From Tenebrio molitor (lineage: Eukaryota > Arthropoda > Insecta > Coleoptera > Tenebrionidae), in the NCBI RefSeq assembly GCF_963966145.1, contig NC_091052.1, positions 17,298,001 to 17,362,000 of the forward strand: DNA of 64,000 nucleotides, written 5' to 3'. Position numbers and translations under genes: made by a program. Of this stretch, positions 22,801 through 34,800 are shown piece by piece. Position 1 is the first letter of the stretch. Each line of letters opens with the position of its first letter. Below the pieces are notes generated by a model. It searched no databases, was not told where the DNA came from, and saw nothing but the letters and a program-made list of their open reading frames with translations.

Positions 22801-25800
22801 TATGTCATACTAAAGTTAACCTATTTGTGATAAAGTCGTAATTAAACGATGCAAATTTGTAAATTTTGACTAATGTGTCTGTCATTTTTGTCCCAGTTTT
22901 AATTGTCCATCGACGGTACCTAAGTAAAATCGCGGGCAAAGAATACTGGTACAGTATATTACTATAGATACTTCAAAACACAATCAAAATATTGAATTTT
23001 GGAAGTGTCTATAGTAATATACTGTACCAGTATTCTTTGCCCACTGTCATGTCAGTTAAAAAAAATGGATGTAGTTAATGCTTTATTGTCATTATGATTG
23101 ACTTTTGGAATTGACATCCAAAAATTTGTCAATGTCATACTTCATTCATAGTTGCGAACATGTGACCAATACCCTATTTCAATAAAGTGCAGATAGTTCC
23201 AATACAAAATTGCACGAAATGAGGAAGCGCGTTTTTTTGCAAGTCAGTCAGCATTAAAATGACAAGTCTTGTAAAAGTAGAAAGTGAGGTTACGAATAAG
23301 TAAGGGTCGCTTTACATCTCATGTCAATGGAATGACAAGTGACGGTCAAAATTCCGTGGCCGTAATTGTACATATGAGATACAGTAGCTATTTATGCACC
23401 AAGGGCGTTACAACGATGATTACGCCCGGAGAACAATGAATCCAGCTCGAGGGCTTTAGCCCGAAAGATGGATATCGTTCGATGGGCGTAATCATTCGGT
23501 GACGCCGTGCTGCATACAAGATTTTATTTTTCACTTCGTGTTCTTTAAAAAAAGACAAAGAATTGGCATCTTTGTATACGCTTTACCTACATAAATACAA
23601 TATCTGGTAACCTATGAAACAAAAACAGATTGTTTACTTTTAATTGTCAAATTTTCTTAAGTTGCAATTATGATGAATACGCTACCAGAATGTGTACAAG
23701 AAAAAGCTCAAAAAGCAACGAAAAGTTTGCTATCTTTTAAATCGTAAGATAAATATGAAAAAGAGTACGAAACCTTTAGGATATGGCAGTCAAAACATGA
23801 AATAGCGACTGTAAGTGCGACTGTCCTGTTGACGTACTTTCAAGAAGTGGTAAGTTTCACAGTAAAATTATTTTCTAATTTTGTGTTTAGTCTGGAAAAT
23901 ACACTCACACATCGCTATGGACTAAATATTCACTTTTGAAATCAACTTTTTTGAGGGCGTAATGAATTCATTATGCCCTCTTATTACGCCCCGGTTGTTA
24001 TGGACATGTTTACGTATTTCGTATCCTAGGAGTTATCATTCAATTATACTAAAGTGATAAATTTTTTTTTCTCCACGACCGTTAGTGAATGTAAATTCCG
24101 AAATCATTTTTAATAAGAGAAAGTAAAAATTCTCACTCTTGGGATTGGAATATTTATTCTGCAACACTTGCTTCTTATGTGTTTTGCATGTATGTATTTT
24201 CATTCCATAACAAGTAACTGAATGAATATTCCATAATTATGTTCAACGAAATACATAGATTGCCATGGATTTCAAAACTATCAGTGTCAGATATCAATGC
24301 GACGTCCTAATTGTTTTGTGACAAGTTTTAATTTGAAATAAACAAAAATTGTTCAGGTTTAATTGTTTTTGATTCATACTTTCTGGTCGTGGAGAATTAT
24401 TAGGTACATGGTCATGGAAAAAATACAGTCTGTTACTCGGTTAGAATGAAACTTCGATCTACTCGTGGTTCCTCACGCTCGCTGAAGCTCGCGCTCGGAA
24501 TCTTACACTCGTAGTTCGAATTTTCATTCTAACCTCGTTACAGAACAGTAGTATCTGTTTACGTTGGAATGAACATCAGTGGTGCAAATGAGCTGACCTG
24601 TTACTATGACAATTCATATGAAAGTTAATGCCAAATGTGTGCGATTTGCACCACTGATGTTCAATCCAACGTGAACAGGATATACTATTCCGAAATTGTC
24701 AGTAAAGTTACATAAAATCGTCAGTAAAGTGTCTAAAATCGGCACTAAAGTATGTAGTTCATTAAACCACAATTTTGTGTATTATGGGTTTAAAGGCTTC
24801 AAATCGCTTAAAATCTTTAAAAATAGCTTGACGTTTAGTTTTGATAAGTTGTGACATTTATCAAAATCCGTTCACGCAGGAGAAAAATCTCAAATTCTAA
24901 TGTTTTTTGCGAATTGTCAGATACTGATGGTTGGTCATTTCGAATGTATGATTGCTTTTTTGAAATTATCTATAGCAATTTGAATTCTTATTCTTATCAA
25001 ACCGGCAGGTAAATGCAGCTTTGTTTTTGTATTATTTCTGTTCATGAAGAATATTTAAATTCGGCACTGGCATTGCCATCTAGAACACAAAGCCTTAAGG
25101 CAGCAATTGTTTTTGATCGTGACGCCACAGTAAAGGCTTCATCGAAAAACGCATTAAACCTCCAGAATTTAATAAAAACAGTAAAATTTTTGGTTAGCAC
25201 TCTTTTTTTTAGTAGAACGATGTGTTTAGCTTTTACAATTACTGCGTCGTGGAGTAAAATGCCATTAATAACGTGAAAATTGTCATTTACAAGTGAGGTT
25301 AAGTTTGTGTATTTATTGTTTTTGCGTAATTTTTACTTTGTGAATCATTTAAATAACACCAAATCACAACAAATGCTTCTTACGTCTTAATTATATGTGT
25401 AGCAAATATAGTTTCAACTAAATTGCCCTTACAACGACTTGTAATCACGTAAATGTTGATAGGGTATAAAAATACCTCCCAGGTTTCAACGTCTCTTGCG
25501 ATGTCCTATGAACAGTAAATACCCTGGTATCAACTGAAACTATTATATACACTTGCCACCAAGCTTTTGCTTATCTCACAATGTTCCATAAGAATGATTA
25601 AAACACCGTATTTGATACTTTCTGAAAATGTAAACAAATGTCAAATTTTGACGTTTGGCCTTCCTCGTGACGTCACACGCTGTCTGGCTTAAGGCCTGGA
25701 GTTCGAGATGGCAATGGCATCTATAGTAAAAATTCTATAGTAAAAATACCAAAATTAAGTTTTTTAAATCACAAGCCCTGAACGCTGGGGCTCTGACTTC

Positions 25801-28050
25801 TCCGCCCAAGAATCGTCTGGTGAAACGTGTCGTTGTCATGGGAACGCAATTCTAGGCTGCATTGACGTGGTATATGCGATCACGGGCTCCGTGCTGGCCG
25901 CCCTCGCCTAAGAAACGAGAATGAATAATATGAAATTTACCGTTGATAAGTTCGATTACTGCAACCTTTGCATACGATAAATTTATATTGACATAAAATA
26001 AATAAATCAACTAATTCAATAGGTATCTTCAATAAAAAATTGAACACATTTATAAAAAAAAATCTTATTTCTTTATAAATTTCTGGGGGGGGGGGGCTGC
26101 CCCAGAGCCCTCCCTTACGAGCCGCCACCAAGTGATGTTTAATTTTGGCGACAAGCAAATAATCCGTCGGTGGTTAGTTTACCTGTTGCGACTTCTTAGA
26201 TCATTCGTGCAAATAATTGAGGGGCTTTTTTCTTTTTACAAAAACAGCCGTAGTCCAAAATATCGGTTTTACAAAAATTAAAAAAAAACATCATGACTTC
26301 CTTTCCTGGAGGTTTATTAGTACCAAAATAGAGAATATTGTTTGGAATAGGTTCGTATTCATACACAATAAACTTTATGATTATTTATTTGTTGCTATGG
26401 AGACGACAACAATAAAAATTGTGATGATTTTGAGGACTATGGTTATTTTTATACCTAAGAAAGTCTCCGCGGTGTACGACGCGTTGGTACCTAGCGATCA
26501 TTTAAAAAATAAATCGAGTTTGCTTTGGAGCCTATGCTATAGCATGAGTTGCCATAGGTAACACGCCGACTCGATTTATTTTTTAATTGATCGCACCGTA
26601 CTTTGTAACACTGATAAGTCCTCTCACATGGGCATCTTGCTTATCTTTAGAAGAAAACTTATTGAATGTGTTTAGGTATTCTTTCAAAGCATTTAAATCT
26701 AGAACAACTAAACAAATCTTTCTTTTTTGGATTTCTTTTCCCGTTTTCTCTTCCAGGTTGTTTTATTTTCACTGACAAACTCGGAATCTTCAACCAGCTC
26801 CAGCTCCATATTGGTGTCGACTTTGACACTTTGACAGATAACTAATTTTACACAAAAACAGCCATAGTCCTGGACATTGGTTATTTTTGTTAAAACCTAC
26901 TATGGACAATGGTTGTTTTTGTATTTTCTTAGCTAGAAATATAAGGGCGCTGGTTATTTTTGCACATACTCGTATAACCATAGGTATGTACTAAAAATGT
27001 GGCTGAAGCTTAGCTGTACCGGAAAATACAGAAAACTGAAAAACCGATATTTGGGACCACGGCTTTTTTTGTAAAAAGGACCTTCCTTAATTTTATAATG
27101 CCTCCCTTCAATTAGTTAGTATTTCCGTAAAGTTCTTCTGAGGTAAACATTACTTGATAAATCGACGTTTCCCACTTTTGTTTAATAATTAATTTTGAAG
27201 CTAACATTTTATTCTAGGGAACGGTAGAAGTTCGCGCCGAACTAGAAAGACTTCAGAATAGCATATCTAATTTACAAAAGAGTAATCTGTGCCTGGAGGC
27301 CGAGAACCTGGAATTAAAACTAGACCTGGAGAAATCAACGAAAGAAGTGCCCCATTTGCGCGAACAAATTCACCATTTAGAAAAGTAATAATTCACGTCG
27401 AGATTTCTTTAATTACCGTCGTCATTTCCAGTTACATCGAAGCACTGAAAAAAGAAAATGTGGAAAGTGCCAACCCGGACGTGGGCGCGAATCCGAAAAC
27501 CGACGCTAAAAAAATCACCGAGTTGGAAAGGACGATTTTTGTTTTGAAGAGAGTGGTGGAAAAACTCCAAGCGGAAAACAAGAGGTTGTTGACCGGAAAA
27601 CGTTTTTATCCAGATCGTTTAGTAATAAATCGTTGTTCTTTTTCTCTCACCACTTTATCGATTTCTGTTTTGTTATATAGGGTTCCGGTGACAAGTTAAA
27701 AAGAGACCATCAAAGACTCAAAGAGCAATATTGCGAGAGCGTTCAAAGGGTTGCCAAGCTGGAAGAAGAGATTAAAGCGATGAAGGCTCTCCAGAATCAA
27801 CCTGTTTGTAACAGCGTGACCGTCTTCTCGGACGAACTGGCTCAAGTTAAGGAACAACTGGAACAGAAGACGCAGTTGTTAAACAGAGTTAAAGTTTTAT
27901 TACAACGGGCTGCAGTAAAAGAAAAGGCGTTATTGCAGGAGGTAAATAATTAGGGGAGACGAGTAAATTCTGTTTTGAACTTTTTCTATTTCGTAGTTGG
28001 AAGAGCTTAAGCTTCAGGCTGGAAAAACGAAGCCGTCTGGAACGGAATAA
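10865..28050 (+). CDS. Cep290: Cep290, centrosomal/ciliary transition-zone coiled-coil protein
   Basis: Coding exons: 10865-11168, 11232-11317, 11370-11552, 11603-11738, 11786-11922, 11974-12357, 12411-12595, 12652-12968, 13325-13626, 13685-15015, 15401-15692, 15886-16422, 16477-16649, 16715-16924, 16981-17176, 17230-17417, 17471-18008, 27218-27384, 27432-27621, 27681-27941, 27997-28050. All joins keep frame: 6171 bp, 2056 residues, almost entirely coiled coil. Diagnostic family blocks: RQQIGLLYEEYLNEK (human IRHQQSLLYKEYLSEK), YEELTVKYRDLLKNF (human YNELTAKYRDILQ) and ITELERTIFVLKRVVEKLQ (human IPELEKTIGLMKKVVEKVQ). Known role: Y-link/transition-zone scaffold of cilia. Intron 12596-12651 has a GC donor. 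Intron 18009-27217 holds a P450 gene and transposons. The upstream X-box fits ciliary control. Confidence 0.93.
18046..21879 (-). CDS. cytochrome P450, CYP6-like (clan 3), complete, nested in a Cep290 intron
   Basis: Exons on the minus strand: 21332-21879, 20269-20846, 19964-20215 and 18046-18212, joining to 1545 bp (514 residues), the normal P450 length. It has a hydrophobic N-terminal membrane anchor (FVQAGIIFGTLLFFVYLYF), the helix C WxxxR (KWKNLR), the I-helix AGFETT (residues ~318-323), the K-helix ExxR (ETLR, ~376-379), the FDPDRF region and the heme motif FGDGPRICIG with Cys ~458. The last exon resumes exactly at the heme motif (G-MRFAMIQIKIAL), about 1.75 kb away, because the third intron carries nested MITEs. 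Its stop lies 37 bp from Cep290 exon 17. Expected role: microsomal monooxygenase, probably toxin or xenobiotic metabolism; substrate unknown. No lesion seen. Confidence 0.92.
18555..19634. mobile_element. MITE-like element with ~17-22 bp TIRs, host of the nested 646 bp MITE
   Basis: GGGCGACTTTTAATGATTGA at the left is mirrored at the right (cattaaaagtccccc, read in reverse). Parts of the interior (18715-18870) resemble 23085-23335, so it is a repeat family. It lies in the third intron of the P450 gene and contains the 646 bp MITE at 18874-19519. Termini are approximate. Confidence 0.5.
18874..19519 (-). mobile_element. 646 bp MITE, copy A (TIR CATTGCCATCT)
   Basis: Begins CATTGCCATCT and ends AGATGGCAATG, flanked by the 7 bp duplication CAATTGT (18867-18873 and 19520-19526). 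The same 646 bp unit occurs at 25071-25716 and, interrupted, at 32788-33722, both in the opposite orientation. It has no transposase. Confidence 0.88.
22708..22916. mobile_element. 209 bp TA-flanked MITE
   Basis: Ends cggtcggtggacaaataaaa and, reverse complemented, ccgtcgatggacaattaaaa, about 28 bp of TIR with few mismatches continuing into ctgggaca. TA on both sides suggests a Tc1/mariner-type origin. Confidence 0.7.
22934..23042. repeat. long near-perfect hairpin (about 40 bp arms)
   Basis: The arm starting gggcaaagaatactggtaca is repeated in reverse complement ending at 23042. Thirty-five bases match without a break, then one mismatch and a few more. The spacer is about 28 bp. Confidence 0.88.
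24429..24545. repeat. fold-back repeat, ~29 bp arms
   Basis: tctgttactcggttagaatg at the left and its reverse complement (cattctaacctcgttacaga) at the right, with a few mismatches. It sits immediately before a second fold-back. Confidence 0.75.
24547..24690. repeat. fold-back repeat, ~43 bp arms
   Basis: gttggaatgaacatcagtgg on the left is mirrored by ccactgatgttcaatccaac on the right. The arms extend about 43 bp with some mismatches. It abuts the preceding fold-back. Confidence 0.8.
25071..25716 (+). mobile_element. 646 bp MITE, copy B
   Basis: Same length and ends as copies A and C (cattgccatctagaac ... gttcgagatggcaatg). The flanking 7-mers (gcactgg and gcatcta) do not match, so this copy has no visible target duplication. 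A short direct duplication (tctatagtaaaaat) follows on the right. Confidence 0.85.
26231..27080. mobile_element. ~850 bp TIR element with repeated subterminal motif
   Basis: The left end tctttttacaaaaacagccg and the right end (reverse complement) cctttttacaaaaaaagccg continue into a shared aaatatcggtttt. Related motifs (acagccatagtcc, gactatggttattttt) recur inside. It has no transposase. Confidence 0.6.
26488..26601. repeat. palindrome with ~23 bp A/T-rich arms
   Basis: gcgatcatttaaaaaataaa and its near reverse complement (tttattttttaattgatcgc) enclose ctatgctatagcatg. It is nested in the element at 26231-27080. Confidence 0.7.
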
Positions 28051-28810
28051 GATTTGCAAATTAGTTTGTTTTAGAGCTTGTCGATTACTTGTAATTTAGC
28101 CTTAAGTTATTATCACAGTTTTTTAAAAGAATATACACTTTTACGTATGCATATTTGAATTTTCTTTATTTACAAATGCATCATAGTGGTCGACGTGACG
28201 AGATTTAATATTTTTCAGTTGAAAAGAACAAATGCGCTTTGCCCTTTGTGCAGGAAATATGGTAAGTGCAAAATGATTTTTGTTCACGCTGAATTGTTTG
28301 AGTCGAAGACCGAACGTATCACACCAAAGTTTAGAGCAGAACAATGAATAAACGATTTTATTGGGCTATTGTACTTTCCCTTTGTCAGTTAATTACTTCG
28401 CATTTATGTAACACAAGTACGGAATAGCTGCCAGTTAATTACGTTGTATAGTTGAAAATGGTCCCCTCTTATGATGACATTTAATCCAATTATTGATTGC
28501 CCAAAACGTTAAATTTTAGAAGCGCTCCATCTCGCTTAATTGACTTCGACCCAATAAAATTCTTTCAACAGCTGTTGTTTGTGCATAATGACGACACTTT
28601 GGCGAAATCGTGTTATTCCTACTTTCGAAACAGTTCATATCTCTGTATCATCTTCAGGCCGAAAGTTACCAACGTAGATTATACCACGTACGATAATGCG
28701 AGTTCATCAAGGTCACGAAACTCGAAGTATTTTATAATTCCAAACAATCCCGATAACAGTACAACGTGGTTTTGTGAGTTGCTCGTATCGAGTGTCGTGT
28801 ACCGTGTGAA
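28051..28810. other. intergenic, Cep290 to BCKDHB
   Basis: This holds the Cep290 3' flank and the BCKDHB promoter. An AATAAA occurs near 28346. I see no further gene or repeat. Confidence 0.5.
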
Positions 28811-31800
28811 ATGGCCCTAAACAAAATTTGTACCAGATGTTTACGACAGACCAGAAACGAACTCGGAGTTTTAAATCACCTGATCAATAAGAGAAACCAT
28901 TTTGTTTACACGCCTGATGCAGGATCACCTGTTAAAGGTAAACGGACGGACTGTTAATTATACTTCTTGGAAACAATGCATAAAATAAGATCAAATGCAG
29001 AGATAAGAGCGCGGTAATGTCAACGACATAGTCGTTCATTTAAAAACTGATGTAAATGTCAAATATTTGCAGGATTTGTAGCAATTGTATTTTTTTTTAT
29101 CGGAGTCACGGTTTTCCAATCTGTGCTACAATCGAGTGATTCTGAAACTGAAATTTTAGTGTAATTGCTAAAATTTTGCTTAAACAGAGTAATCACAGTC
29201 CCTTCTCACCACATCTGATTGTGATGTAGGGGAGACCTGCATAATCTGGAACGCAGTTCAAATCAAACAAAATATTTCAGACAAATTTAAAATACGAGTT
29301 TGTACAACGTTGTGAGTTTATTTTCAGGCGAAAAAACCAAAATGAACATGTTCCAGGCGGTAAACAACGCCTTGGATCTGGCACTCCGGTCCGACGATAC
29401 GGCCCTGGTCTTCGGGGAGGACGTCGCTTTCGGGGGCGTGTTCCGGTGCACGATGGGCCTGCAGTCGAAGTACGGCACTGGTCGAGTGTTCAACACCCCA
29501 TTATGCGAACAGGGAATTGTCGGTTTCGGGATCGGCGCCGCCAACATGGGTTCCACTGCCATAGCTGAAATTCAATTTGCTGATTACATATTTCCGGCAT
29601 TCGACCAGGTTTAACAACAGATACTGCCAGCATAGTTGGTTTAATAACGCAGATTGCAGCTCGTAAACGAAGCCGCCAAAATGAGATACAGAAGCGGGGG
29701 AGAATTCGATTGTGGAAAGTTGACTGTGAGGGCGCCCTGCGGTGCCGTCGGCCATGGTGGACTCTATCATTCCCAAAGCCCCGAGGCCTATTTTGCTCAT
29801 ACGCCAGGGCTAAAGGTTGGTCCAGATTACGCATGTGGTTAGGGCGCTAATAGATACAATAATGTAATTATAAAAAAAACTGAAACAACGTGGGGAAATT
29901 TTTTACACATTACGTAATTACAGGATCATAAAAAAATATATGTAAACGATTTTATTGTGTTATTTTTGTATGTATTTAGGGATTTAGTGATCTCGTTTGA
30001 ACTTTAGTTTAAGAGAGATAGGCAACCCACCATACAGATTTGTTTTTCAGATAGTCGTCCCGCGGGGTCCGATCAAAGCAAAGGGTTTGCTATTGGCCTG
30101 CATCCGCGATCCAGACCCTTGTATAATTTTCGAGCCGAAAACCCTGTACCGAGCGGCGGTCGAAGAAGTGCCCGTCGACGATTTCGTTTTGCCCATTGGA
30201 AAAGCGGATGTTTTGCTGCAAGGTATTTGCGGTTGAGATAAATTTTGGTCGGAAAAGCGAAGCCTAATATTTATCTTGTTTAAAACATGTCTGGAAACGT
30301 AATATCGTTCCCTGGTACGGCAGGACAGCAGAAAGGTAAACTGCGCGAGTCCTATTAGGATGAGTGCAGTGTTAAAGCCTATAAAATTTTCGATACCTTT
30401 TATGATGCAATAAATCCGCACATTATCGAGGCCCGCTTCTGGTCTTTTGTCGGCGAAAATATGGTGTCAGCAGCTATTAACAAACCGTCGGATTTATTAA
30501 ATACCCCTGGACGGACACAACAATAAATTGAAATCTGGTATTTTTTAAAAACACGACCGGATTTATTGCGCAACACATTAAAGCTTGTCGTTTTATTTTA
30601 TGTTAGCTACTACCTACCATTCTTTTTTGTGTGGGCGAAATCCAATTTTATCTTATTTTCCGGCGGATCCTGCGGCTCGATCAAGTGGTTTTATTACCGA
30701 ATGTGGTTTTTTGAATAAAATCGTAGTGGAAATCCGGGAGTGACATATACGCCACTAAATAAACACGCTCTGATATCTAAACCAAAAACACGCAGACGTA
30801 TGACCTAGTTCCGGACAAAATAAAACGCGTGACCTTACAGGGGTGGATCGGAAAGTAATCGCGGGGTTACTTGTACTGTTGCTCCACTTGTTGCACATGC
30901 TCCAAATTTGCCACCCTAATCTGAACATCACGGAAACGCAGATGTGAAATTAGTGGCGGTTATCGGAGGGGGTTATCAACTCCTTGCGTCGAGGGAACCT
31001 ACTTACGTCCATTTCGTTTCAAATTGGACTCACCGGAAACATACATTCTCACGAAACGGTGTTAGTAGTGTAGAGTTTTTAGATAGAACGAATTTTGCAC
31101 GGTCTCCGGCTGCATATACCTGTTAATTTGTCAACAAAAAGTAGAAGTGGCAGATGGTTCATTGCGATCCGCACCACATAACTATTATTTTTAATTTAAA
31201 CGAAATTTCTACTTTCAAGAGATTAATAACAAGGAATTTAAAAAATTACCCTGCAGGTAATTCTAGATAAAATAACAGTCAGTCTGGATTTATGTTGCTT
31301 GTCTTCAAATGTATTTATGTATTGTCAGAACGTGGAAGTCCGCTTACCATTCTCCTATCTAATTTTTATGCAGTTTGATTTATACCCTGCATATTTGTCG
31401 TATTATTTTTATACACTGTAGGTATATTCCTTTCTCCCAGAGTTCTATAACTAAGGGGTGTTTACTTTACACACAAACTTTTACATTTAAATCCACACTG
31501 TATATACTTTAATACGTTCCTACATTCCAATAATTATTGAAAATATATTTATTAACTGCTTTATGTTCGTGTTATTTTTAAGAATCTGAAAATTGTCAGG
31601 GTATTTTTAATTTAGAAAAATTCCTTTCTCATATTATGTACGAGGGTCATCCAGAAGGTAAGGTTACAAGGGCTCCTGAGACCGGGGTAAATTTTTTGTT
31701 TCGAAACTGGCGCACCTGGCATGTAGGGGGGATCCTAGCGGTCAGTTTGTATAGTCCCGCGTGTTTGTCGGCCATTTTGTTCAGTCACAGTAAGTTCTTC

Positions 31801-34800
31801 TGATGGAGAGGTCATCGCGCGCTCCCGCCACCTCCGTTTTGCACAGGAAGGAGAAGCTTTTCTGGACTCTATCGTGACGGGGGATGAGACATCGGTGTGT
31901 CACTACTCAATCACTTCAGTGGCGTCATTCATCTTCCCCAGCCACCAAAATGTTCAAGACGAAAAAGTCATCCCATCTGTTTTTGGGACCGTAAGAGGTT
32001 CCTTTTGGTGTATTTTATGCCTAAACGGACTACCATTAATGCAAAGGCTTAGTGCAATGCCCTAAAAAAACTCAGAAGAGCCATTCAGAACCGCAGAAGG
32101 GGAATGCTGACCCAGGGAGTCAGCCTCCTGCATTACAACGTCAGGCACCACACCGCGCGAGTTTCACAGGAGCTGCTGACATCGTTTGGATGGGATATTG
32201 TGACCCACCCCCCCCCTATTCACCCGACTTGGCGCCTTCGGACTATCACTTTTTCACTAAACTAAAGGAGTTTTTGGGTGGAAAACGTTTTTCCAACGAT
32301 CAGGAGGTCGAGGAAATGGCTGAAAGAGCTAGCGGTGACATCTGGTGCCCCGACTGCAGAAATGTCTCGATCTCGACGGCGATTACATTGACAAATAGTT
32401 TAATATATCGCGCGTTCAAATGAAATCCTCGGCTGAGTAGGCGTTGGAAAAATTAAACCGTCTAGAACAGTGTAAAGTTTGAATTTCCCGCCGTTTGGCA
32501 CGAATGACATTTGTTTATGTTTAATCGCAACATAATTGAACATGTTTGTTTTCAGCAAAGGGTGCCCTTAGATATTTGCTTCAAGAATAGGAATCATTAA
32601 GTTATTCTATTTTTAATGTAAAACATTGTACAGAAAGAAAAAAAGAAAGATTTTTTTGGCTTTAAATTTTAGGTTAGCTGTCAACATGCTCCAATTAATC
32701 TACGCTTTAAAAAAGCACAACAATTGACGGTTTCCAACGCCTTCCCAGCCCAGGATTTCATTTGAACACTCGATATTTGTGAAGTATCATTGCCATCTAG
32801 AACACAAAGCCTTAAGGCAGCAATTGTTTTTGATCGTGACGTCACAGTAAAGGCTTCATCGAAAAACGCATTAAACCTCCAGAATTTAATAAAAACAGAA
32901 AAATTGTTGGTTAGCACTCTTTTTTTTAGTAGAACGATGTGTTTAGGCTTTACAATTACTGCCTCGTGGAGTAAAATGCCATTAATGACGCGAAAATTGT
33001 CACTTACAAGTGAGGTTAAGTTTGTGTATTTATTGTTTTTGCGTAATTTTTACTTTGTGAATCATTTAAATAACACCAAATCACAACAAATGCTTCTTAC
33101 ACCTTAATTATATGTGTAGCAAATATAATTTCAACTAAATTGCCCTTACAACGACTTGGAATCACGAAAATGTTGATAGGGTATAAAAATACTTCCCAGG
33201 TTTCAACGTCTTTTGCGACGTTCAATGAACAGTAAATACCCTGGTATCAACTGAAACTATTATATACACTTGCCACCAACGTTTTGCTTATCTCACAATT
33301 TTCCATAAGAATGATTAAAACACCGTATTTGATACTTTCTGAAAATGTAAACAAATGTCAAATTTTGACGTTTGGCCTTCCTCGTGACGTCACACGCTGT
33401 CTGGCTTAAGGCCTAAGGTCACTAAATCAACACACTACGTGTTAAGGTAGCGCCATTACATTCCTGGCGTGAGTTTATTGTGGAACAAAGATAATAAATG
33501 CAAATGTCGTAAGTGCGACGAGGAAGACATCAGTTTCAGGGAATTTAGTTTGGCAAAATGACAACAGTCTTTAGTGACACTTCAAAATTTTCAAACGTTT
33601 ATCCCCAAATTGAGTTTATTGTGCGACAAGGATAGATATATAAAATCACTAATGGCGCTACCTTAGCACGTAGTGTGTTGAATTAGTGACCTTATTAAGG
33701 CCTGGAGTTCGAGATGGCAATGGAAGTATCCTGTGAATTTCAATTATTAAATACAAGCATTTTTCGATCCTACATAAATGTTGTAACCTTACTTCTGGTT
33801 GACCCTCGTATATAGATCTCAAATGAAGAAATGAATGATTAAAATTTTATCATGAACAGCGAACTTTTAGGATGTTTTTTGTCTGGTATTTAATCTTTTA
33901 ACAGGTATACATATAACTACTTTTTCCCTGTGTGTAGCAAAGTTAATGATGACAGTTTAGACGTTGATGTCCTTTATTTGTGTCGTTGTCATGCCACGCG
34001 TTCGTCGTGATCAGCATTACAATCAATTAACTCCTTTTGAAAGGGGTCGAATTGTGGGAATGCATGAAGCCGGATTACCCTTTCGCGAAATTGCCAAAAG
34101 ATTGGGTCGAAGTGACTCTACATGGAGGACTTGGTCCAACGAAGGCTCAGGAAGACGTAGGAGAGGTAGTGGTCGGGCAAGAATTACGAATGAACGTCAA
34201 GAAAGGCGTCTTCGGCGGCTGGCTTCAGTTAACCCGTTTGAAGCAACTCGGTCGGTGGAGGCTACTTGGAGGGCTGTTTTGGAAAGACAGGTGTCTATGC
34301 AAACAATTTATCGCAGAATCCGTTCGTGTGGCTTAGCATTATACCGACCAATTGTTCGGCTTCCTTTAACCCCAGAGCATCGAGTTGCCAGGCTCGAGTG
34401 GTGTACGCTGAGGGAGCATTGGGTCGATGATGGCACCAAATCATCTTTAGTGCCTGATGGACGGTTGTGTGTCAGAAGAGCTAGAGGACAAAGGCTAAAT
34501 TTGCAATTCGCATTTCGACGCCATTCTGGTTTAACACCTGGTGTTATGGTTTGTGGTATAATACAGTTTGGAAGCCAGTCACCTCTAGTCTTCATCCAAG
34601 GTTGCCATACCTTCAAAGGCATCTGCAACAGTGTTTTTCAGCAAGACAACGCTAGGCCACACATTGCAAGAGTAACACAAAGAGTTTTAATGACAATAAC
34701 GTCAATTTACTCCCATGGCCTGCAAGGTCCCCAGATTTATCGCCGAACATGTATGAGACATGATCGGCAGAAGAGACAATTTTACCCACGTCAGTACCAC

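Larger units (their letters stand above)
22661..26134. mobile_element. possible composite element with GTGGCGGCTCGT ends
   Basis: GTGGCGGCTCGTGA near 22664 is mirrored near 26116-26129 (acgagccgccacc), each followed inward by a G-rich stretch and GGGCTCTG. The interval holds only nested non-coding repeats (the MITE at 22708, three fold-backs and 646 bp MITE copy B). No matching target duplication was found, so whether this is one element or two solo ends is open. 21880-22660 carries the P450 upstream region and nothing else I recognise. Confidence 0.35.
31641..33808 (+). mobile_element. mariner element, decayed, interrupted by two nested MITEs
   Basis: Terminal inverted repeats: cgagggtcatccagaaggta at 31641 and, reverse complemented, cgagggtcaaccagaagtaa at 33808, with TA on both sides. 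Transposase remnants lie at about 31800-32430: VTGDETSVCHY and PPPYSPDLAPSDYHFF, the D...D(34)D mariner pattern, with frameshifts between them. Removing the 646 bp MITE insertion (942 bp with its inner insert and duplication) leaves 1226 bp, the normal mariner size. Confidence 0.88.

Noticed and set aside
28497..28820. 107-codon plus-strand frame upstream of BCKDHB
   Set aside because: Not protein-like and overlaps the proper BCKDHB start in another frame.
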